A stretch of DNA of 64,000 nt from Sepiola atlantica (GCA_963556195.1 OY744525.1:61706272-61770271), one strand, 5' to 3'; shown: positions 53,095 through 63,558, numbered from the stretch's first letter. Made by a program: numbers and translations. The notes: generated from the letters alone by a model not told the origin.

Positions 53095-53545
53095 TATATA
53101 TTTGTATGTACAGGATTCACACCTAAATTAATTAACTGATAATTATGCATTTTCGAATATAGCTGCGAGGCGTAAGATGTCGTAATGTGGGCTATATTTA
53201 GTTTAATTAAGCTTTATGCAAAAGGGGTGTAAGCTATTCGTGAAAATTCAGATACCTCCGATTACTGCGAAGCTTTACCAGGTATTAGACGTCAATAAAC
53301 ATCAAAACTAAATTTCAATTTCTTTAGAGTATTTTAACGGGTTTTTCGGGGGCATGATATCGGCACAATCTTACATTTGAAAATTCAAATATTTCAGATT
53401 TCTAGAAACCAATCAAGCAAGATTCCTTGAATTTCAATTTTATCTTAAGAACCCTTAAATTTTAGTCTTCGTAAAGGGATATACTAGTGGTGCCAAACCT
53501 TTCTTTTTAGAAAATTAATTTTACCCGTCCTGTGACGAGTATTCT
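53095..53545 (-). repeat. Family E repeat, minus-strand copy
   Basis: Reverse complement of 32905-33475 with a few deletions: 'acaggattcacacctaaatt', 'aaaattcagatacctccgat', 'ttttcgggggcatgatat' and 'acccgtcctgtgacgagtat'. Confidence 0.75.
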
Positions 53546-53959
53546 TTTAGTTACATATAAAGTAAAAGACGATTTTTCCCGTATCTTCGTGATCAATAAC
53601 CTTTTTACTACTAGCTACATAATAAAATCTTTTTTGTCAGTCATCCGTGCTGTTAAAAAATAAAAAATTGCATTTCTGTAAGGGAGGTACTCTCCCACTT
53701 TCATTTACTTCCACTGTCTCCATGGACACCCAAAAAAAAGATATTTAATAAGACAAACTTTTAGAAATTTATCGTGAATAAGAAAAGAGGGAAACGTTTC
53801 TTTCGTTGCCTTTTGCTGACTCACATTTGGCTATAAAGAGTAAGAAAGATTAAGAGAAAGAAAGAGAGAGAGACAGAGAGAGGGACATAGAGGGGAGGAA
53901 GGAAGAAAGAACTATAAGCAGCCATTCATATTTATGTACTTACTAGCATCGCGAATTAT
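53546..53959. other. Spacer with purine-rich tract, partly shared in reverse with 62150-62400
   Basis: 'cgttgccttttgctgactca' (53805) corresponds to the reverse of 'cagccaaaggcaac' (62317-62330). A GA-rich tract lies at 53843-53912. Confidence 0.4.
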
Positions 53960-54050
53960 ACTTGCCTCTGTGACTCAATCGGTTAAATAGAGGTTCTGAG
54001 TTCGAACCTCACATGTGCATAAGTATTTTTACTCCTATTTTCTCTAAAAA
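53960..54050 (+). repeat. tRNA-like SINE head
   Basis: 'gactcaatcggttaaataga' precedes a good box B 'gagttcgaacctc' (53998-54010), followed by 'gcataagtatttttactc'. The inverse of the same arrangement, including 'gagtaaaaatactca', is at 62140-62225. Confidence 0.5.
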
Positions 54051-54072
54051 TGAACTTAAACATTTCAATTTA

Positions 54073-54074
<2 letters not shown>

Positions 54075-54103
<29 letters not shown>
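54075..54103. repeat. (TA)n microsatellite
   Basis: About 14 TA units. Confidence 0.9.
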
Positions 54104-54104
<1 letters not shown>

Positions 54105-54105
<1 letters not shown>

Positions 54106-54275
54106 CTAGTGGTACTGCTTGTTATTAAACTCACTCAGAGTGCCCGGACTTAGTATAATAATATTTATAAATAAATATTAATTATTTATTGCCTACAGAC
54201 ATCGACGTTTCATGCTTACACTATCTTCAGTGTAGGGAGTTAATTCCCGACAGTCGGCGGGCGCGAACTCCGATA
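54105..54275 (-). repeat. SINE-like unit with decayed hammerhead, minus strand
   Basis: Minus strand: CCTACA|CTGAAGA, 'tagtgtaagcat', GAAACGTCGATGTC|TGTAGG. Stem I flanks are complementary (CCTACA/TGTAGG), position 7 is A, and GAAAC and GTC are present. Stem II pairing is poor. It continues into 'aataattaatatttatttat', shared with 14120-14150. Confidence 0.5.
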
Positions 54276-54519
54276 TATATATATACAAGAGAGAGAGAGG
54301 GGGGGGATAAGAATGTGTTATTATCCATGGATTACATTTATGTACGTAAAAACTGATTAAAATAAAAGTAAAAAAACGTCCTCTTAAGGGCGACTTAATT
54401 CAATCTTCCGTACGGCTCTTTACCGCTTAGGAAGTGGAGAAAAATACAAACGCTATTACTATCGCCAGTAAAAGCAATTACAAGTTCTTAACTTAATATT
54501 TAGGCGATAAAACTCTTAT

Positions 54520-54672
54520 ATGTTTCCAGACCAGGCGTTGTAGTCCGGAGGTTAAACGCCAGACTACAGACAATGTAATCGTAGGTTTGATCCTTGTCTA
54601 AGTAAACCATGCTGATGACGGCTGATAGCCAGAAACACGTGTCCATGGATTACTTTTATGTGCATAATTTTA
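54520..54672 (+). repeat. tRNA-headed SINE-like unit with near-intact hammerhead, unit 1 of a cluster
   Basis: A tRNA-like head ('ggcgttgtagtccggaggtt', box B-like 'taggtttgatcct' at 54582-54594) is followed within about 15 bp by a hammerhead (next entry). It then joins the spacer 'tcaattatcaatatcgcaaa', which also follows unit 2 at 54955. Confidence 0.65.
54607..54648 (+). ncRNA. Hammerhead ribozyme (type I), near-intact
   Basis: Stem I CCATG (54607-54611) with CATGG (54644-54648), five pairs. Core CTGATGA 54612-54618. Stem II GGC/GCC around 'tgata' with one C-A mismatch next to the core. Core GAAA 54632-54635. Short palindromic stem III 'acacgtgt'. Cleavage triplet GTC 54641-54643. Known animal retroelement hammerheads have such minimal stem III and may act as dimers (established knowledge). 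Activity of this copy is untested. Confidence 0.6.
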
Positions 54673-54734
54673 ATATGTTCAATTATCAATATCGCAAAAA
54701 ACAAAAAGCAATATAAATAAATTAAACATTCATA

Positions 54735-54946
54735 TGCAACATAACTCTTCCACTTCTCAGTAGCTCCAGGTTTTGAATCTAGTTAGGTCTAGCCATGCTG
54801 ATGAGTTGCTGACAGCGAAACACTTGTCCGTGAATAATTATATTTTATAAATATTTACGCTTCCATATGGGGGCATGACACTAGTGAAAGGGAACGATGT
54901 TTCCCCCTTAACATTTAAGTAATGCTTCCCCATAAAAAAGATGTTT
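54735..54946 (+). repeat. SINE-like hammerhead unit 2 of the cluster
   Basis: Shortened head ('ctccaggttttgaatctag', box B-like), then the hammerhead (next entry), then 54840-54946. The spacer before it (54672-54735) and that before unit 3 (54950-55015) are duplicates: 'atatgttc.attatcaatat', 'atataaataaat'. Confidence 0.6.
54794..54832 (+). ncRNA. Hammerhead ribozyme (type I), intact core
   Basis: Stem I CATG (54794-54797) with CGTG (54829-54832), including one G-U pair. Core CTGATGA 54798-54804. Stem II GTTG/CAGC closed by CTGA, with the usual G-C pair at the core. Core GAAA 54817-54820. Stem III CA..TG with tiny loop. Site GTC 54826-54828. All invariant core positions are present. Stem III is very short, so monomer activity may be weak. 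Confidence 0.65.
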
Positions 54947-55014
54947 GAATATGTTCTATTATCAATATTGTAAAAACGAAAAACGACGATATAAATAAAT
55001 GAAAACATCTATAT

Positions 55015-55165
55015 GCGATCAGCCTCCTCCGCTGCTAGTGAGTTTTCACATCCCAGTGGTAGGGCTCCAGGTTTCAGTCACTGGGGTCCCAGTTTCGATT
55101 CTCGCAAGGTCTAGCCACACTGAGGAGCCGTAAGTGTCAAAACATGTGTCTGTGGATAATTATAT
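55015..55165 (+). repeat. SINE-like hammerhead unit 3 of the cluster, decayed core
   Basis: Full-length tRNA-like head ('cccagtggtagggctccagg', box B-like 'cagtttcgattctc' at 55090-55103). Then CCACA|CTGAGGA (55115-55126; position 7 may be G) and TGTGG (55151-55155), which restore a five-pair stem I. The second core strand is AAAAC and not GAAAC, and stem II is lost. Expected inactive. Confidence 0.6.
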
Positions 55166-55304
55166 ATATCAAACATATGTCATTTATTTCGGTGTGTATG
55201 TATATATATATATATATATATACAAGGTTAGTGGGAGAGAACCATAGCAGAGTGCTCGATCATTGAGAAAAATTAAAAAATAAGAGCGTAATATTTATTT
55301 ATAT
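55166..55304. repeat. (TA)n and spacer
   Basis: TA run at about 55200-55222, otherwise nothing. Confidence 0.6.
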
Positions 55305-55423
55305 ATGTGTTACAGAAGATTAGAACAACATCGGTACCGTCGGTTTTAAATCCAAAGTAGACACTTTGCTTGGATTTGAAACCGACGGTACCAATGTTGT
55401 TCTGATTGTCTGTAATACATGTT

Positions 55424-55426
<3 letters not shown>
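55305..55426. repeat. Foldback element with about 50-bp arms
   Basis: 'attagaacaacatcggtacc' + 'gtcggttttaaatcca' (55319-55354) is inverse to 'tggatttgaaaccgac' + 'ggtaccaatgttgttctgat' (55373-55408). The loop is about 15 bp. It is followed by (TA)n 55427-55467. Confidence 0.85.

Positions 55427-55467
<41 letters not shown>
55427..55467. repeat. (TA)n microsatellite
   Basis: About 20 TA units. Confidence 0.95.
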
Positions 55468-55468
<1 letters not shown>

Positions 55469-55609
55469 AGTAAATGATGGTTTCCAGTAAAATGTAAAGC
55501 AAAATTCTTCCGTAAAAATAATTGAATCCTCTCTGGTACCAAGATCGTAAAAAAAGTAAACAAATGAATACAAAAAATCCTTTAAAAGCGATGTATATTT
55601 CTTCCATTT

Positions 55610-55778
55610 ACAGCAGCAGGCAAGTTAACTCAGAGAGTACAGTGTCAGACTGCCATTATAGGTGGTGACTAATGTCCGGGGCTTCAAATCTCTGGGTTGG
55701 TGCGCCCGCTGCGTCTAGCCACGCTGATGAGTCTTGAAAAGACGAAACATGTATCTGTGAATGACATATGTATATATA
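55610..55778 (+). repeat. tRNA-headed SINE-like unit with hammerhead, unit 4
   Basis: Head 'aagttaactcagagagtaca' with box B-like 'ggggcttcaaatctctg' (55678-55694), linker 'tctagccacg' as in the other units, then the hammerhead (next entry) and TA-rich sequence. Confidence 0.65.
55720..55759 (+). ncRNA. Hammerhead ribozyme (type I), core intact, weakened stem III
   Basis: Stem I CACG (55720-55723) with TGTG (55756-55759), one G-U. Core CTGATGA 55724-55730. Perfect five-pair stem II GTCTT/AAGAC around GAA. Core GAAA 55744-55747. Site ATC 55753-55755 instead of GTC (NUH sites are allowed). Stem III has a C-A mismatch. Confidence 0.6.
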
Positions 55779-55903
55779 TGTATATATATATGTATATATA
55801 TATATATATAACTATTTCTCAAACATATGTTATCTATTTCCTATATAAAAAAATGTCGCTGACTATTTGAATTACAGTAATCGAAATAAAATAAAATTTA
55901 CTC

Positions 55904-56020
<117 letters not shown>

Positions 56021-56021
56021 T

Positions 56022-56387
56022 TTATTATTCTTCAACTAGCCTTCCCAAGTGCCAATATATTGGGAAAAAATAGAGATTAAGTCAGAAAGCACCAGAACTT
56101 GGAATCATCGGAAAAACTTATTGCTTATCTAATGTCCAAAGACTGGATTTCTTCATTCAGAAAATCAATTTATTGGAAAACATGTCTTCTTCTGTGCCTG
56201 AACCCCTCACCCTACAACCAGCCAACATCCTTTTTCGTCTTCATCGATTATTTTATTTTGGTGAATTCTTCATTCTCCAGTAAGAATAAGACTATTTGAT
56301 CTGTTGTCAGCTAAAAATTATTGTCTCACAAAGAAAGGAAACAAATCTTTACAACCAGCTGTAGCCAATCACAATAGAGATATGTAG

Positions 56388-56423
<36 letters not shown>

Positions 56424-56860
56424 TAATAAATGCAAACGTTTTCATTTATCACTCCTATATTAGCATCAAAACTGGTTACTCTTATTTAAAAACTTAATAC
56501 AGGGTGGTCGCCAGAAAAGCGGGAAATTTGAGGTTGTAAATTTTATTGTTTACATTTTATTGCATCTGGCTTATTTAGTTCTTCCATTTGCACGGACGAC
56601 ATTTTGAGCATCTGTGAGTGTATTATAATATTAGTCTTTGAAAAACTTTATAAAAGTTATTCTTTGTAAAAATAAATTACAGATATAAATAAACAAATTT
56701 ATATATATATATATATATTTAGTGGAAAACGGAAAATAAAGATAAAATATATCTTTAAAATATAACCTATCATGAAGAGTATGGTTTAAGGAAGGATTAA
56801 TAACATCTTTTTTCCAATATTAGCACTTGGGAAGGCTGGTTGGAGAATAATAATAATAAT
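56022..56860. mobile_element. Candidate 0.8-kb element with inverted ends
   Basis: 'attattcttcaactagcctt' + 'cccaagtgccaatat' (56022-56056) is inverse to 'atattagcacttgggaaggc' + 'tggttggagaataat' (56817-56851). Microsatellites lie immediately outside both ends. The interior has no transposase frame and includes (TA)n at 56391-56420 and 56701-56718. The class is unknown. Confidence 0.5.
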
Positions 56861-56866
56861 AATAAT

Positions 56867-56912
<46 letters not shown>
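56850..56912. repeat. (AAT)n(AT)n microsatellite
   Basis: Eight AAT triplets followed by about 20 AT units. Confidence 0.95.
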
Positions 56913-56916
<4 letters not shown>

Positions 56917-57265
56917 CTTTCCTAGCAACCACCCTATATTTTCAAATACTGTATATATAGTACAGATAAAAGGCAGCTCTTTAAATGCCTAATTTGCATA
57001 ATTATTTTTTGAAGTTCATAATGAATTAATGTTTTGTGTTTTCAATTTGTAATTTTATTGTCCTTTTTCCTATATATACGCAATAGTTTTATCGATATTA
57101 ACACTAAAGTGATTAAATAAAAAGAAGCTGTCTGATCTGATATTATGGATTTTACTTCCATTGTCTTATTCTCATGCATATAAGCAATAGCTTTGTGTAT
57201 AACTTAATAAGAAAGTCATTAGAAAGTAAAAGAACTTCTTTATATGCATTAAAAATATCAAATAC
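56913..57265. other. AT-rich non-coding spacer
   Basis: Nothing recognised. Confidence 0.3.
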
Positions 57266-57503
57266 TAGCAGGAAGACCCGACGTTGAATTAGGATCACAA
57301 CTACATACTTTTTCATTATGCTCATAACACCATATTACTTTCTTTGTTTTACTGTCACCCTTCTCTCGTTTCGTACCCTAATATAACCCGAAGCTGAAAT
57401 GTTGCAAACTGAATTATTGTCTTATACATATGCTTTCAATTTCATTAAAATCGGATGTAAATATTTCAAGTATTAAGAGGGTTGTGTCCCAATGGGTCAC
57501 TTA
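57266..57503 (+). repeat. Family J-like element end upstream of a minisatellite
   Basis: 'actagcaggaagacccgacg' resembles the J start. 'aatttcattaaaatcggatg' followed by 'gtgtcccaatgggtcac' is typical of non-LTR element 3' regions. No coding sequence. Confidence 0.4.
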
Positions 57504-57764
57504 GACAGGCAGCGACTTAGACGTTCGCCACAGACAGGCAGCGACTTAGACGTTCGCCACAGACAGGCAGCGACTTAGACGTTCGCCACAGACAGGCAGC
57601 GACTTAGACGTTCGCCACAGACAGGCAGCGACTTAGACATTCGCCACAGACAGGCAGCGACTTAGACATTCGCCACAGACAGGCAGCGACTTAGACATTC
57701 GCCACAGACAGGCAGCGACTTAGACGTTCGCCACAGACAGGCAGCGACTTAGACGTTCGCCAGA
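57504..57764 (+). repeat. 29-bp minisatellite, nine units
   Basis: Unit gacaggcagcgacttagacg + ttcgccaca, nine copies. Units 5-7 carry 'acattcg' instead of 'acgttcg' and are otherwise identical. There are no spacers, so it is not CRISPR. The strict identity indicates recent expansion or collapse. Confidence 0.95.
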
Positions 57765-58599
57765 TAGACAGTAACAAAGATTTGGGAACACTTCCATTGT
57801 CTTCTCAAAAAAAAAATACACATAAGATTGAAATTTCATGAAAATAGGATACATTTGTAGTTTTCAGGGAGTTATGTCATCATAGACCCTTGAAAAGTGA
57901 GCCTAAAGATTTGGAATCACTTCCATTGTTATCCCTGGTAAATTTTACATAAGAATACACTTTTCTATTTCATGTAGATTCTCTAACCTTTCTTTCTATA
58001 AGGAATACACTAACATTACACAGACATCGAGCTTATATATATATATATATTTGTGTTTAGAGGACGGTTAAGTCTACGAGTAATAATAATGATTTTCTTT
58101 ATGTGTGGGTGGGATTCTTGTCACTATCAGTTCCGTGTGTGATTTCTTGGAGACAGTTTCCAGGATGCATCTGACTACACAAGTTTCCATTTCATGACTG
58201 ATCATGGACGAAATGTTGAAAATGTTGTCGGATGATCATTCACGTGGTGGTCTTTCAACACTTCCGGCAGATCTCCATGGCATTTGATGGATTGGCGTTT
58301 TTTTTTCTATTACTTAACGTTTGTCAAGTTTGTTTTTTAAAATGCTTTGAGAGCTAACAGCTTTTTTTTTTGTCTAACTCGTGTGTGTGTGTGTACACAG
58401 GAAGTAAATCTGTGCTGAATCAATCTTCTATTTCGGTCATGTATTAAACTTAGAAGGCTATGCAATAAGCAAGCGAACATGTACAGGGTGACCACACGAA
58501 ATAAAAAGACTCCACCTATGAAAACGTCTTTAAAATCTTTAATACTTGAACAAATGCTTTTATATTTCAACTGTATGGAGAAAAATCATCGCAACGAAG
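57765..58599. other. Non-coding spacer
   Basis: Short TA run at 58035-58050. 'agacagtaacaaagatttgg' (57767) and 'gagcctaaagatttggaatc' (57900) start two similar roughly 130-bp stretches, an old duplication. No gene. Confidence 0.4.
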
Positions 58600-59042
58600 A
58601 TTAAAGTAAAGTATGTATAATTTGGGTTATCCGGACAACTGCTATCATCTTGAGTTTTATTTTCACAACGATTCGGCCGCTCGCTATAACCTCCGGTCTT
58701 CTTCAGGTGTATCTTTTCGAACTCGGGAATATTTCTGTCGAACTTGGGAATCTAGACGGAATTTCGAAGGCAACCCTTTATTTAATCCACAGGGGTAGCA
58801 TGCACTTATTCCGGCAACCATAACTGGGAGAAGTCTTCAGTAATTCGCAATTTTCTTCGGATCGCCCGTCTAGATTCCCGAGTTCGACAGAAATATTCCC
58901 AGGCTCAAAAAGATACAGCTGAAGAAGGCCGGAGGTTACAGCAGCCGAAACGTTGTGAGAATAACACTCAAGATGAGAACAGTAGTCCGAATAATCCAAA
59001 TTATACAAGTTATCAATACTCATTTTAAAAATTCAGAAACAT
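58600..59042. repeat. Foldback repeat family G, complete copy
   Basis: Left arm 58608-58790 against right arm 58855-59030: 'ataatttgggttatccggac' with 'gtccgaataatccaaattat', and 'ataacctccggtcttcttca' with 'tgaagaaggccggaggttac'. 'aactcgggaatatttctgtc' pairs with its inverse at 58880. The right arm reads CTGAAGA, 'aggccggaggttacagcagcc', GAAAC: hammerhead-like core with a plausible stem II. Confidence 0.75.
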
Positions 59043-59744
59043 AAGTAGAGTAGTTTCAAAAATGCCTTGAACAGCTCAAGAAAAGGAAGAAGAAAAAAAA
59101 TCAATGGTGACTGTGCAAACTCAGTTCAAGAGATAAATTTCGATGTTGCTCTGCTTCATTTTGAGCTTGTTTCTGAATGTTTAAATTGATCTTTGATTCA
59201 CGAGCTGTGAGTCATTCTACACTTATCTATCTTTGATTTTCAGTCTCTCTATTTTCTCTTCTATTACCGGTGTGTGTGAATTCTGATAAAGGATTCGGAA
59301 ACATTTCTTGAAATCTAATTTCTTTAATTAGTTCAGTCAAATATAAAATATTATGCGTATTTTAATCCGTGAAATAAAGGTAGATATCACTATAAAAATA
59401 TATCAGTCAAAATAAATTCATAATACACATTTGAGTAAACCTTTTCTTCTAATTATAACTTGAAACATATCTAGAATAAATTTATATTAGCAGTGAAAAC
59501 AAAAACTCATGTACAGGTGGTTGCACAGCTACAAGTCCCATTGTACAATCTTGACTACCGAGGGTAACAGAGCCACTCATTCTTGTCAACCAAGGAGTTC
59601 TCAATCTTCAGTCAATGTTGATGCGGTAAGGGACTCAGTTGTTCACAGTCCATGGAAGTTGTTATGAAAAGAACCTGACTTTCCTCTGGAGTCAATAAGA
59701 AGGATCCTTCTTTTTTTTTTTTTTTTTTTTACTTAAATTCCCAC
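59043..59744. other. Non-coding spacer
   Basis: A T run at about 59712-59730. 59510-59700 is less AT-rich but has no partner or frame. Confidence 0.35.
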
Positions 59745-59970
59745 ATTGTCAATGAGGGGCCAGATTTATAGGGGCATCCTAAGTGGGGATGTTATATTGC
59801 GAGATGTTTGTTCACATTACATTAAAATTTCTGCATGTTGGTATAGTCGGAGAAACAGGGAGCGGGAGGGAATTCCAAAGGCAAACAGTTCCACAAAAGA
59901 AGCTATTAGAATAGAAAGCTTACCAACATCTATGGACCTCTACAGTGAAGGGGTGGGATTTTGCTGACAG
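59745..59970 (-). pseudogene. LINE reverse-transcriptase C-terminal remnant
   Basis: The minus strand reads YSNSFFCGTVCLWNSLPLPV followed by SPTIPTCRNFNVM and a stop. 'NSFF.RTV.LWNSLP' is the hallmark C-terminal motif of several non-LTR reverse transcriptases. Upstream the frame is closed by a stop after a few codons. It is a different subfamily from the other remnants here. Confidence 0.65.
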
Positions 59971-60911
59971 TAGGGTTCGTCGGGGTATTTATGCTGGGGG
60001 GGGGTACAAGTATTTCGATATCATCAATATCTAGACAAAAGAGAAATCCACAAATTCAGGACTCGTGAAACAATCTTAAACTTGAACATGCCAGAGTTAG
60101 TGGATAATTGTGCACGTCGTATCCAGATTTGCTTGCAATACAGAGGTGCACATTTGGAGCACATCATTTAACTGCAATACAACCCAGACTGTTGGATATT
60201 CATGACTGAAACTTGGTGGATAAGTCAAGTATAGACTAAAGTTTATTTATACCAAATATGATTGAATTACAGAAAGAATTGTGAATTTTATTAACGAATC
60301 CATAGGTAGCATTTGGGGGGGGGGGCACTTAATATTTACATAGCTTACATAAATCTTAGTCGCATGTTTTTGTTATCGAACTCAAATGAACGCATGTGCA
60401 AAAAATGAAAAATAAAACAAAAAAACCTCATGAGACTAAGATATTTGATAAATGCAGACAGTTAAAAGGCATTTAAATAGTTATTCCATATTTGTAAGAG
60501 TCCATATGGCGTCGGTGATTAAAGTAAGATTCCTTGAATCCTTAAAAATACTCTAAAAACGTGTGGAAGTGGAAGTTAGGATGCAAAATATTTCACCCAG
60601 CATTATGAGAAGCAATTAAGTTTCAGAAATAAATCGTTTAATAGCAAAAAGAAACCTCCTTTTTTATTTTTTATTAAAGGTGTACGTAAGCTGACTCTTC
60701 TGTTTCGATGAGAAAAGGGAAAATGTCTTAACTCTAATAGTTTTCTTTGCTGGGATAAGTATTTTCAGGAAAAAAAACTGAAGCGAAATAAAATATATTC
60801 GTGGCAATAATAGTGGAATGATAAGACTAAAAAATAGGCTAGTCTGAATCAAGTATCGATATGTTAAATTAATTGCTATTTTGGTCCGACTTTGAAAATT
60901 TGACAAAATAA

Positions 60912-60913
<2 letters not shown>
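59971..60913. other. Non-coding spacer
   Basis: G runs at about 59996-60004 and 60316-60325. Nothing recognised. Confidence 0.35.

Positions 60914-60952
<39 letters not shown>
60914..60952. repeat. (TA)n microsatellite
   Basis: About 19 TA units. Confidence 0.95.
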
Positions 60953-60956
<4 letters not shown>

Positions 60957-61863
60957 ACATATGCATCTATGAAGACAATCAACATCGCATCATGGGTGGT
61001 GCACTGGATACCCCATCAAAGACTATGGGATCAACTTTATTCAGTTTAAATCCTATCCGTCATTGTAATCACTTACACACTACTATCGTTGGTAAAGTGC
61101 GAACCTGAAATTTACCTCCAACTATGGTTAAAATAGCAACTTGTATGCAATCAATCGTTTACAATAGGTATTGTTGCAGTATTAGATAATCTAAAAAAAT
61201 AGTTGTTTTGATGTAAAAAGTCAAACAAACAAAACTTGATCGAAGTAGCATTAGTATTGAATACAATATGCTACGTGAAGGTTTTTAGTTAAAAATAACA
61301 ATTCCATTGTCTTCATTCGAGTATCAGGGTGCATGGTGGCAGGTCCGGATCTAGTCGGGAGAAACGATGCATGCATCGTGCATCTCCAAGGGTGAAAGCT
61401 AAGCAGGGTGTCCGCATCATGTCTTTCTAAGTGAGGAATTTACCCCGGCACGAAGCGAGAACAATTGAGCTGATACCGTTTTCTATGCATGCATGAGATG
61501 CATGTCAGTATAGAAAGGAGAAGAGATGAGTAATGGCCAGGAAGTCCGAATGTAGGTGGGGGGTGGATAGGAATCATGATCAGTGATCCAACCTCCCTGC
61601 TCTAAACGGATTACACTCCGAGATGGACTATTAATGGGAAGAAAGCACCGATACTCACAGACACATGTTTATCCGTCTCTTTCTCTCGATCAATGTCTAA
61701 GGTCAGAGATTGCCAAACTTTTTTCTGTTTTTTTTTTTTAGATGTCTTCACATATCTCTATAAGAACTTTTTTCAGTCCATTCGTCGGTCTGTCACGCAT
61801 AATTTGAAAAATAATCACATTCGTTGCTAAACTAGCAGGTTGAATGGACGCATCTTATTCAAA
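60953..61863. other. Unassigned non-coding stretch
   Basis: 61320-61620 is richer in GC and contains 'gatgcatgcatcgtgcatc' (61365) and 'atgcatgcatgagatgcat' (61487) palindromic motifs. No gene, RNA or partner is recognised. Confidence 0.35.
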
Positions 61864-62140
61864 ACTAGCAGGACTGCCCGGTGTCGCTCGGGATCCTAAT
61901 TTCTGTAAAGTACATAGATTAGAGAAAAAAATAGAAACAATACGAAACAATCTACCTGATATTTGAATTTGGGTACTTCTACAGGATTTGAACCAAACTG
62001 TATTTTGTAACTCTAACCCAATCCTAATCTAAACCTAAACAAACACATGTTTTAGGTTTAGTTCCGTAAAAGTCGTTTTGGTTCGGTTCAAATAGTGTAG
62101 AAGCACCGGAATTTGAAATATTTAAGTTTATTTTAGGACT
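61864..62140 (+). repeat. Family J insertion, copy 3
   Basis: 'actagcaggactgcccggtg' + 'tcgctcggg' is a diverged J start. Downstream 'taaccctaatctaaacctaa' is a short telomere-like string of no significance. Confidence 0.45.
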
Positions 62141-62230
62141 AAATTAGAGTAAAAATACTCATGCTCGGGTTTGAACTCATAACCTCTATCTATAAGTACA
62201 ATGTGCAAATCGATTGAGCCACCAAATCAA
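62140..62230 (-). repeat. tRNA-like SINE head, minus strand
   Basis: Minus strand: 'ggtggctcaatcgatttgca' (box A-like), then 'atgagttcaaacccgag' (box B) and 'gcatgagtatttttactc'. Same family as 53960-54050. Confidence 0.5.
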
Positions 62231-62914
62231 TTTTCTTTATCTCTATGACAGTCGAATGTTGCTTAAAACTAGAAAACGCGGCATTCTTTCTGTCTTCAGC
62301 CATCTCTCTTCCTGTCAGCCAAAGGCAACAAAAGAAAGACAAAGAAAGCAAAAAAGACAAATCGAGAATTCTTTTCCCTCTTTTTCATTGGTGAATCATT
62401 AAAGATTTATCGTACTAATTTCTCTCCCCCAGATATCTCTGAGGAGAGTAGGAGTACATCTGAATTAGAGAGTGAAGACTCCTCCCTTTTCTTTCATCTG
62501 TAACTAAAAAAAATAAAATATTGATCAGGATGAAATATAAAAGCCGATGAGATGGATTAAAAATGAAATGTTTGTAACAACCCTGCCCAATATTTGCCAT
62601 ATCCGACTGACAAAACAGATTTCTTTATCTACCTTTTTGTTAATAAAGCTATTAATCACAACGATGGGGGGGGGGGGGCTTTTCTTTATATATATATATA
62701 TATAAGATGCATCCATGCATCTCTATAAGAGGCTCTGTCCATTGGTCTGTCATACTCAAGTTTGAAATAAGCATGATAGATAATAGAAAATGTTAAGTTC
62801 GGAATAGAATTCTCGTTGGTCTATCACACTTAAATTTTCAATCGAATTTCCATTGCGAAACGCACCGATTGAATAGAAATCATCCATTCAGTTTATCGTC
62901 GGTTTTATATGCTG
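62231..62914. other. Non-coding spacer
   Basis: G run at 62666-62677 and TA run at 62686-62704. No gene. Confidence 0.35.
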
Positions 62915-63332
62915 GCATGTGTTTGACGGCTTTTAAAGTAACCTATCTCCGGCCAGGTCTTTATTTATCCCTTTTTTTCCTCAAGTCCTTTTTTATCATT
63001 TCATCCCATGGCCTTCAAATTTAAACTGAACCTGCTATCTCAACTGTTCTACATCGACTAACCCAAAAACTCTAATCCATTCTTTCACTGTAACCATACC
63101 ATCGAAGTCTCCTATGCTGCACACATCTCTCTATTTAATCTTCTTTTGAAGTCATCAGATCTTAGTGTCTTTAAGACTCACATTACATATCCATCGTTTC
63201 ATTCTCATATCACTTTTCTCTATGCAACTCATGTCTTCAATGCTCACTGGCCAGGTTTAAATTTCATGCATCATCACACTGCATACACACGCCTGATAGA
63301 CTCTTCTTTCCTTGGTCGACAGTGATAATATT
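62915..63332 (-). pseudogene. LINE reverse-transcriptase C-terminal remnant (RTE-like family), with 3' tail
   Basis: Inverse of 23255-23665 including the tail ('atgctggcatgtg', 'tctttatttatccc'). 'caatgctcactggccagg' encodes the WPV..ED part on the minus strand, 'cagatcttagtgtctttaag' the SLKD..S part, and 'aaccataccatcgaagtctc' the RLRWYG part. It has small deletions relative to the 23 kb copy, so no frame survives. Confidence 0.75.
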
Positions 63333-63558
63333 TTGCTGGTAAGTAACGGCAGAAATTCCCTGAACTTACTCCATCCATTCTTAAATCTTGCTATCACGAA
63401 ACTTTTTCGAAATATCCATTCTTAGAGATCGGATTTGAAAGCAAAAAGTTATGCAGGTACCTATTAAAAAATCTAATTCTTCATGGATGAAAAACAAAAT
63501 GAGTAGAATTGCTATAATTTTATTTGAGAGACAATGGTAAGGGTGTCTCAGAAAAGTT
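63333..63558. other. Non-coding spacer
   Basis: Nothing recognised. Confidence 0.3.

Noticed and set aside
62000..62045. Telomere-like repeats ('taaccctaatctaaacctaa')
   Set aside because: Only a few irregular units, and no array.
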